Notes under the pieces: model-generated
The model's database searches: none
Told to the model about the DNA's origin: nothing
The model's input: only the letters and a program-made list of their open reading frames with translations
Part shown: piece after piece, positions 41,719-48,500 of the stretch
Position numbering within the stretch: the stretch's first letter is position 1
How the letters are laid out: every line of letters starts with the position of its first letter
Assembly (NCBI GenBank): GCA_009760855.2
Contig: WPIO01000119.1
Location: 1 to 48,500, forward strand
Origin: Cristatella mucedo
Taxonomy: Eukaryota > Bryozoa > Phylactolaemata > Cristatellidae
Reading direction: 5' to 3'
DNA: 48,500 bases
Position numbers and translations under genes: made by a program

Positions 41719-41800
41719 AATGAATGGGTCAAAGAAATCTCGCCTTACGCGGACATCTGCGTTAGCGGTCCAGCGCTCTACCGATTCAACTAACGACACG
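41719..41800 (-). other. tRNA-like fossil
   Basis: The minus strand reads TCGTTAGTTGAATCGGTAGAGCGC (compare a tRNA A box, TAGCTCAGTCGGTAGAGCG), then CTGGACCGCTAACGCAG, an anticodon-arm-like block with loop CCGCTAA. The T arm is degenerate (GTAAGGCGAGATTTC) and there is no closing acceptor stem. It is a tRNA pseudogene or SINE head, different from the family above. Confidence 0.5.
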
Positions 41801-41804
41801 ACTA

Positions 41805-42415
41805 TTGAAAATGAAGAACAATGACTGTACTCGAGTATTTTCGTCATTTCGAGTGTATTCGATCCATCTCTTAGCTTCTCGAGATAAGTTCAGACGGAAG
41901 ACTTAAATACAACTGTACATTATCGATCAGGTAAGTGCTCATCAAAAAGTGTACATGCCAACTATTTAAAAGTACGATAGTGTTTTGTCTGAAGAGAATA
42001 ACACATCTAAGTCTTTACGGATGCAATCATCCTCAGTAAGCGCATCTTATTTCAAAATTCTTATGTGATCAACAAAAAAGCCACTTCGTAATTGCTCGGT
42101 TGAAGTAGCTATACTTATTGGCTTGCGATTACAGTACTACTAAACTTGTATGGTCTTCTCATGAATGATCTGTCTTCCTGCGAACCTCGTTCGACCAGTT
42201 TAAAACAGGGTCTTATTCTGTCACCATTATTACCTGATGCAAAGCTAAGCCAGTTTTCGGCATCCTTGCATTATCAGACCTGCCGTCTTGAGCTGCGTTG
42301 AGGCGATTCAAACTTTTGGTTTTCAACCTTTACGAGCTAAATCGCGCGCCTCATATATACTTTCTTATGTTTCGCGCCAGGAGAAGCAGGCTTCTTCTAG
42401 TTTGCCAACAGTGAC
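41805..42415. other. No gene recognised
   Basis: Unique, AT-leaning sequence. Confidence 0.5.
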
Positions 42416-42418
42416 TCA

Positions 42419-42880
42419 AATGTATGTATGTATGTATGAATCCCGTCTGTAACTCCACAAAGACTATGTGGGGGCCACGCAGAAGAGTTTTGTATAGCAC
42501 ACTCACAACCTAAGCGGCTTTCGGTACACATTCGGTAGCCAACAGACTTCATCTCACGCATCAAAGAGAAAGTTGGAAGCATAGCGCAGTCAGGCGAGCA
42601 ATTGAGGTAGCGATTAGCATAGAAGTAGCAGCTCAGGACTGATAGAAAAGGTGAGCCATAGCGGGCAGCACGAGAGAGTGGTTGTCGGTACGTGTGAATC
42701 GTGTAAGTGAGATCCACAGTCTAGAAACTGCAAGACAAAACCTCTGTCGCCAACAGTCTTTAAGCGGTGGAATGGAACAGCTAATCGTCCATGCAAAACC
42801 TGAAGGCACGAGGAGGCTGAAGCTAGTGCAGCCGTTCAGCTAGGTATGGATGAGTCAAGAATTGGCAGGCCTTGTGGGTC
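42419..42880. repeat. Dispersed repeat family B with an ATGT tail
   Basis: Begins with (ATGT)4, then AACTCCACAAAGACTATGTG, CTCACAACCTAAGCGGCTTT, GGTAGCCAACAGACTTCATC and GGCACGAGGAGGCTGAAGCT, parallel to 19567-20030. The microsatellite at the left edge suggests a retroelement 3' end on the minus strand. Minus frames give no secure protein match. Confidence 0.75.
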
Positions 42881-43019
42881 AGCATAAGAACTTTGCTCTG
42901 ATTCATTGATCAAACGGCAGCCGTTCCAGCTATTTTAGTAAAAAAGACATATAGGAAAAACCTCTGAAATTCGTTAACTAGGCTTGCAGCCATATTCACT
43001 GCCAGCTGCAGTGGCCTAT

Positions 43020-43545
43020 TTGCTTTTTCGGTAGCCCAGCCAAAAGAAAATTACTATATTCTCGCGGAGACGGAACCAAGGAGCTAGTTAAACTGTTTGC
43101 AAGCCACGGTAGAAGATTATATTTCCTAATTTTCAGTAGGGATCGGACGTGATAGCTAGTAGCAGACGCAGTCTTTTATATGAAGCTTTTAAAATGCAGG
43201 CATTTGTCGAAGACAACACCTAAATTCCAGGCACGTGGTGATGATCGCTCAACAGCATCACTTATTAGACGAGCAAAGCCTTCTAGTCCAGCTACACGGA
43301 TGTGGTTTCCTATGAGCAGCAGTTCCGTTCTCTCGTCGTTTAGTTTCAAGAAATTCTCCGACCTCCAGGATCGATAGTCGGCAAGCCAAGCGTTCCGTTT
43401 ATCAGTTACTGCAGCAGATTCCGACGGTTTAAACGACAAATACATGTGAATGTCATCAGGATAAAAGCGATATCCTTTTCCATTGGCCTGAATCACTTTC
43501 CCAGAGGTTGAGTATAAATGGAGAACAGCAATGAACCGAGGGCAG
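43020..43545 (-). mobile_element. Second, distinct LINE RT family (CR1/L2/Rex1-like), relic
   Basis: The minus strand encodes KVIQANGKGYRFYPDDIHMY with motif C as YPDD, LSFKPSESAAVTD, SENFLKLNDERTELLLIGN, and WNLGVVFDKCLHFKSFI. After a stop it continues with a YSNFLLAGLP-type block. The KPS and TELLLIG signatures and overall divergence separate it from the main family. Truncated at both ends. Confidence 0.8.
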
Positions 43546-43547
43546 AC

Positions 43548-43605
43548 GTAAAGTGCTTAGAAAGAGATTGAGTTATCTGAGGGCACTATATAACTAAATT
43601 CTTGC
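43548..43605 (+). mobile_element. Solo L2-like 3' hairpin at the edge of the second RT relic
   Basis: TAAAGTGCTTAGAAAGAGAT, TGAGTTATCTGAGGGCACTA. The outer stem is AGTGC/GCACT, a C:G to T:A covariation relative to AGCGC/GCGCT elsewhere. The tail is poor. Confidence 0.75.
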
Positions 43606-45040
43606 TGAACTTTTAATCCCCACTGAACAACGTTTTAGGTGACTGGGAATACTCTGTAGTGCCTCCAGATACTGTTGATTGTCATTGCGATTGCCAAAGA
43701 TGTTAAGAATCGGTGGCTAGCTTGTCATAATAATTTACAAGTTGGCTGTTCAAATATCAACGGTTGCTTGTGGTCTGAAGAAGCAAGCCTTGAAGAAAAA
43801 AAGAGGATGATGCACTTTAATCGAAGCCACGGCTCCATGTCAACACCTAATATAGCATGCGCACTAAGCTATTGAGGGACTTCAGATCATGAAGCAATAG
43901 CCATCGCTTGATTGTGTCACAGGTTGAGTGTAAGACAATAGAGACTTTAAAACCTAGCAAGAGGTCATCGCAATTGTTCCACAGCATCATTTAACGTCCA
44001 ATCTTCAAGCGCTCTTCCGAAGCGCCTGCATATCGTGTTTCAATATTTTCGTTCAACTGCGTTGAAGTGTGATTACAGAAGACCTACCTGTACAAAAAAT
44101 GTTTGACCTGCTTCAGAGTGCCAATCATCACAATGAGTCTGCACATGTTTCTAATCAGCGGCTGCTCCTGACTGCTGTTCGCTCGGTGAAGACTCGGAAC
44201 TGAGGAAAGGTGCAACTTGAGACTTAGTTAAAATCAAAAAAATGTAACGAGTCACATTTCCAGAGGCTTATTTCGCATGTACGAAGTGTTTTTTCTCTTA
44301 ACAGCCTGTACTAATTTAGACACGGTAATACTTTAGAAAATATTTCATATGTCTATTATTACCGTGTACGTTCACTGGAGGTGCTACTTAGTGCATAGGC
44401 GATCGAAACCTGCTCTCTCTTGCCAAGCACGCCATCTTCGCTAGGATGAGTCGTGTCCTCCAACATTGATCCCTAGAAGACTCAAGTCGATTTATATTCT
44501 AAGCTACTTTAATTTTAACTTATATTCTTAAATTTTTGCAATGCGTTAGAAATAACATTCAGCACACTGACAGCTGGATATAGATGTTCAACAGTGACAA
44601 AATTAGATGGCTGATGCCAGCAGATGTTAACCTTTGCACCAAGTTTACCGTCTTACGCTTACTAGCAAATAAACCAAAGCAATGAACTCTCATTGTGAAC
44701 TGGCGGGAAACAAATAAATTTGGCAATTATTTCTAAAGAATATAATTAACGTATATATCACATAGTCCCTAATCGAATCTTAAGGCAGTGTGTGCACTGC
44801 CGTAATTCGGCAGCAGTAGTAGCTGCTGGCTGGTCGCCCTTGACCGTCAGCTATTTGCGAAATTGTGCAGCGGTCCAACGGAGCTACAGCCCCTAAGCAC
44901 ATTCTTGAGCGGAGGCTCACTTAAGTTTATCTCAATCCACTCTATCGCTGCCATTTGTATAAATTGCAGCAGCTTCTTGAATGATAGTGGCATTTTGAGC
45001 ATGGCCACTACATGAGCGAAGGATCCATTTTCGTAGTACT
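43606..45040. other. No gene recognised
   Basis: Only short frames without known domains (for example 43675-43875). Confidence 0.5.
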
Positions 45041-45042
45041 GC

Positions 45043-45317
45043 CACCCCCTCCCGACTTAAGAGGGTTTAACTTACAAAATTCGGAGATATGAACTCGGCC
45101 GCTGTCACGCAAAAATTAAAACTTAAAATTTACTCGAGGCTTTCAAAATCCGAGCGCGGGCAGTAGGTTTGACAATGTCGAAAACAGTGGTGAGGAAACG
45201 ATGTCTGACCACTATGCATTGTGGGTTCACTTTGCGTGTACTATACCCTTCTCGACTTACGAATATTGACTTACGACAGGTTTTCCGGTCCCTATCTATT
45301 TCGTAAGTCGGGGGCTG
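45043..45317. mobile_element. 275-bp MITE-like element
   Basis: The left end CACCCCCTCCCGACTT and the reverse complement of the right end CAGCCCCCGACTTACG form imperfect terminal inverted repeats. The flanks are a 5-bp direct repeat ACTGC (45038-45042 and 45318-45322). The right end also folds on itself: CGACTTACGAA (45254-45264) against TTCGTAAGTCG (about 45300-45310). No coding capacity. Confidence 0.6.
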
Positions 45318-45654
45318 ACTGCAGTTGGGACGCATTCCTTAAACTTCAGTGCAGAGGAAACGCAAACGCGGAGACTAAGCCATCTGAAAACGAGCAGCCT
45401 GAGCAATGACGGCGACTCTGTAGCCGCTACCGTCAATAACGTAGAACGGCTGGTTTTTCCTACCAGTGCATTAAACCAAATAGGGCTGAGGTACTATCGA
45501 AGCCTTCGGGGATCGCTAGCTCTGATCCAGGGCAGAGCGAGTAGTCAGTCCGCCCGACAATCAGCGTCGGACGAGTAATCTGGAAGTTTAGCTCGACACG
45601 TGTGCGGAGGCACGAAGAAGGTGTTGCCTGCAAACTTTAGCGTGCGGACTGCTA

Positions 45655-45720
45655 CGGTCGAGTGCCGCTTGGGGGCGTTCTGTATCTTAATCGCTGAACT
45701 GCACAAGCGGCACTCGACCG
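45655..45720. other. Perfect 17-bp inverted repeat (hairpin)
   Basis: Arms CGGTCGAGTGCCGCTTG (45655-45671) and CAAGCGGCACTCGACCG (45704-45720) are separated by 32 nt. GC-rich and exact, unlike the decayed surroundings. Confidence 0.9.
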
Positions 45721-45829
45721 CGAGGGACACCGCTGCAACGGTTAAGCCGCCACCCAGCTCCACTCGGCCAGACGGTTGCTACGATACTGCTTGGCAGTGT
45801 CCCAACAGTTTAAGCCTGACTAATGAGCA

Positions 45830-46110
45830 TTGAGATGGCTTTGCAGCCAGACGATTAGCCGCGTGCATGCGAACCCAGTTTCACCAGAAATAAACACGTT
45901 GGATACAATAGACGTCAACCCGTGGCGCAGCACCTGCTAGAACTTACTGACGGCTTCGGTACAAATAAAACGGGCGACCGCTTCTGCACGACATTTATCT
46001 GAGCGACCCTGCTCAAAATACCGCACCGCGCACGCTTGCGACTAGGTTTAGGGCTAAGTGGCTCGATTGTTAGTTAAAGGTCACCCTCGGTCCATAGGTC
46101 TTGCGAGCCT
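45830..46110 (+). repeat. Dispersed repeat family C, copy 2
   Basis: GATTAGCCGCGTGCATGCGA, ACCCAGTTTCACCAGAAATA, then GCTTCGGTACAAATAAAAC and TTAGGGCTAAGTGG match 24690-24960 in the same order and orientation. GGTATAAAAACGCC follows at about 46139. Confidence 0.65.
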
Positions 46111-46569
46111 ACTCTTACACACTTTCTCATGAAAGAGCGGTATAAAAACGCCAGTAAACCTCTACGGTGGATGCTAAATAGATCACAACAAATTTATCTG
46201 TAAGCGTCTTGAATTATAGTCGCGTAATACGCCCCTGTTCTCCAACGAGCTGCGATGGCATTAATGCAATTAGCGGACACAAACCAGAACTCGTATCGCT
46301 TTCAGTAAATCTCACCGAGTCCTAGCCTCTTCTTACCTTGCTGAACTGCTGCTTCCCGTTCAGTATTCTCGCGTTCTCATCTTCTTTCGGAAAAATAAAA
46401 TAAAACTTCAGAAAGTAGTGGATTTATCAGCTAGTAGCCCAGTTGATTCTCGAAGCGTTGTATTGTTGAGTACTGTTTAACATATACAGCTAGAGGAAAA
46501 CGTGTTAGAATTAACCTCACAGAAATTAAAAGAAAAGCCGGTGAAAGAAAGAGAAGCAAAAGTCTGTGA

Positions 46570-46790
46570 AAATGGTAAAAATAATACATTTACACCACTC
46601 CCTCAGAGAACTTCATCTCTTGCATATGCACTTTTCATATGCTGCAGAAGAACTGCGATCAAATGGTTGGTGGCAAAGTGCACAGTACCAGCAAGCATAT
46701 TATGGGCGTCAACCTAGAAAAAAATACTTGAGGGTCAGAAGATGCAAGTATGGAAAAGCCAGAGAAAAAATACGTTACGACAAGATTGGA
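46570..46790 (-). mobile_element. L2-like LINE 3' end, decayed
   Basis: AATAATACATTTACACCACT, CCCTCAGAGAACTTCATCTC, then GCACTTTTCATATGCTGCAG and GATCAAATGGTTGGTGGCA match the minus-strand tail order of other copies. Confidence 0.7.
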
Positions 46791-46799
46791 GGCTGACCG

Positions 46800-47955
46800 A
46801 ATGCATCGCCGGCGTCAGCGAGCTTATGCGCTCTTGAGCATGGACATTTAGAGCTCAGAAAAATGACCATGTGCACGCGCACTTTGCAAGCTTTAGGGTG
46901 CATGGACTTTTTTATATGGAAGCGAAGTTTCACACCGCCTCTTTCCAGTTACATTACTGGCGGTAGAAGCTATATATCAGCGTTTCCCCTTCTGTGGAAC
47001 TCGTTAACAAAAAATGGGGATACTTTTTCTCCTCCTTTGCCCCACCTATAAGTTCCTAATCCGTTAGTCCTATGCTGATTTGCTTCTTGACTGTTCTCCT
47101 GACTCGGGTTTTCATTGACTCCTCATTGCTTATAATGAAACTTTCGTCTTTTGGTTAAACAACACTCATCGAAGGCTTCCTTGCTGTAAGTTCTCAGCGG
47201 ATAACTTTCCTGCGTAGTGCCCACTTGTTCGTCGTGATATTTTTAGTTTGCGCACTGAGATACCTACATGTGTGAACTGACGAATGAATGACGGTACTTA
47301 CAAAACTCACCAGTTGTACACATGAGTACGTATTCCTGCGTATTTACTTGTAGATATAAGTAAACTGCTCATCACTTCGGGCATTTCTATTGCCTAAGAT
47401 CTATTATCAAAATTTACAATATTCTCGTCATGATTAGAAAAAGTGTCTAATTCGATACAATGCATTGTTGCGGTCATTTGTAGCAGCGGCCTGGCTTCCC
47501 GAGAAACCACTTGATAAGCATTATAAGTTATCATTTTGATAATACTTGGACAAATAACCAGGTTATAGCTGAAGACGGTATCGACAGTTTTAGACCAGGC
47601 TGTTTTTTCTGTATAAGCTTTCGCAAAGGTGATATGACAGTTTTTCTTAGAGCGGCACTTTTTCAGGAAGGCTCGTGAGCGATTCGAAATTGCTCTGTAA
47701 TATCTGATTATTTTCACGTAGCTGGTGTGAATTTTGCCCAAGGAAATATTTAGTAAAATTACTGATAGCGGGTGAGTACTTTTTGTCACCGTCACTGCAA
47801 AGAAACGTTGGAAAAAAGTATCGTAGAAACGCTAAAGAGAAAATATAGCCTTATCGCTTTCATATATTTATAAATCCATCACAGTCAAGTAAATCTCGAT
47901 TGAAAATCTGGGTTTTTGGACAAGAGCTTACTGAAGCCTATACCTGTACCTTGAA
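46800..47955. other. No confident gene
   Basis: A 133-residue minus frame (47394-47795, MTVTKSTHPLSVILLNISLG) is the longest uninterrupted minus frame not explained by a repeat. Lysine/isoleucine/threonine-rich, AT-driven, no domain recognised. Confidence 0.25.
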
Positions 47956-47959
47956 ATGT

Positions 47960-48500
47960 GAGTAATAATAATAATAATGCATTTAATATAACGGCCTCAG
48001 ATAACTCAATCTCTCTCTAGGCACTTTACATTTACTGCAAAGGAAGCACAACCGAATGGTTGATAAAAGCATGCTCAATAAAGAACAAAAATAACATGGT
48101 TAGTGGTGACATTTACATTGTTAGCATGCAAATATGGTTAGTGGCAAAATGCATAGTGTCGGCACGCGTAAACACATAAAGGACAAATCACAGGGACCCA
48201 CTAAATGCTGTCATAAATATGTGCGTTTTGAGTTTATTTTAAATTTGGACAAGTCAGGAGATGCCTTGACGTAAGTCTGGAGTGAATTCCAGGCTTTGGG
48301 AGCATACGAGCTAAAGGCGCGGTCTCCAAAGGGTCTGAGGTTTGTACAAGTTATAGGTAAACAGTTAGATTCCGAAAAGAGGATGGCACGATGCTTAGTC
48401 TGGTGGGGGATAGATCTTGGTAGGCAGGCAGAAGCCAAGAATGAAAGAACCTAAAAGAGAGTGACGAAAGCTTGAAGTCGATCCATTACTTGACTGTGAG
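47960..48500 (-). mobile_element. L2-like LINE copy running off the window
   Basis: TAATAATAATAATAATGCAT tail, stem-loop (GGCCTCAGATAACTCAATCT), 3' UTR, then C-terminal LRPFGDRAFSSYAPKAWNSL on the minus strand (48211-48438). Continues beyond 48500. Confidence 0.88.

Noticed and set aside
45600-45833. Overlapping frames on both strands across the 17-bp hairpin
   Set aside because: Mirror frames produced by the inverted repeat; neither has a recognisable domain.
47394-47795. 133-residue minus frame as a protein gene
   Set aside because: AT-driven composition, no known motif, no splice or promoter context.

Overview
This is eukaryotic, almost certainly metazoan, nuclear DNA. Evidence: GT-AG spliced exons of a scavenger-receptor cysteine-rich (SRCR) protein, long dinucleotide microsatellites, tRNA-derived SINEs, and about twenty-five dead fragments of L2/CR1-type non-LTR retrotransposons. 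There are no operons, Shine-Dalgarno sites or long intact ORFs. The species cannot be fixed from the sequence. A marine invertebrate rich in group A SRCR genes (sponge, echinoderm, cephalochordate and similar) is a reasonable guess, not a demonstration. Layout: 1-8.0 kb holds the 3' part of one plus-strand SRCR gene. Six exons (1459-1609, 3265-3705, 4066-4235, 6943-6966, 7555-7693, 7810-8002) join with matching phases into 1118 nt, which is 372 residues plus a stop. They encode three group A SRCR domains and end right after the last cysteine, so the visible C-terminus is secreted rather than membrane-anchored. The upstream exons lie outside the window. Its introns carry a (CT)n and a (GA)n tract that could pair in the pre-mRNA, CA repeats, a SINE, and a retrotransposon tail touching the exon-5 acceptor. 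From 8.0 to 48.5 kb I find no convincing conserved protein gene, only weak candidates: a 60-residue ORF with a signal peptide at 8150-8332 (minus) and a possible first coding exon at 33601-33652. This part is mostly transposon debris. The dominant family is an L2-like LINE, with an endonuclease C-terminal fragment, RT pieces with FYADD, a C-terminal domain, a 3' stem-loop and a (TTA)n tail, found on both strands, 5'-truncated and often nested. Other elements are a second RT family (43.0-43.5 kb), six tRNA-derived SINE copies, a 549-bp terminal-inverted-repeat element carrying TTTAGGG repeats inside a LINE copy (21.4-21.9 kb), a 275-bp MITE-like element (45.0-45.3 kb), and two further dispersed repeats. 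The least familiar structure is a diverged tandem satellite of about 165 bp per unit. It is present as two arrays (13.80-15.55 kb and 30.57-32.90 kb) in opposite orientation, with a GGCCCGGGCC palindrome and a roughly 10-bp internal sub-repeat. The SRCR gene is the only apparent functional protein unit. The rest reads as a landscape shaped by LINE retrotransposition (solo 3' hairpins and a 5'-inverted copy), SINE hitch-hiking, DNA-transposon insertion and satellite expansion.
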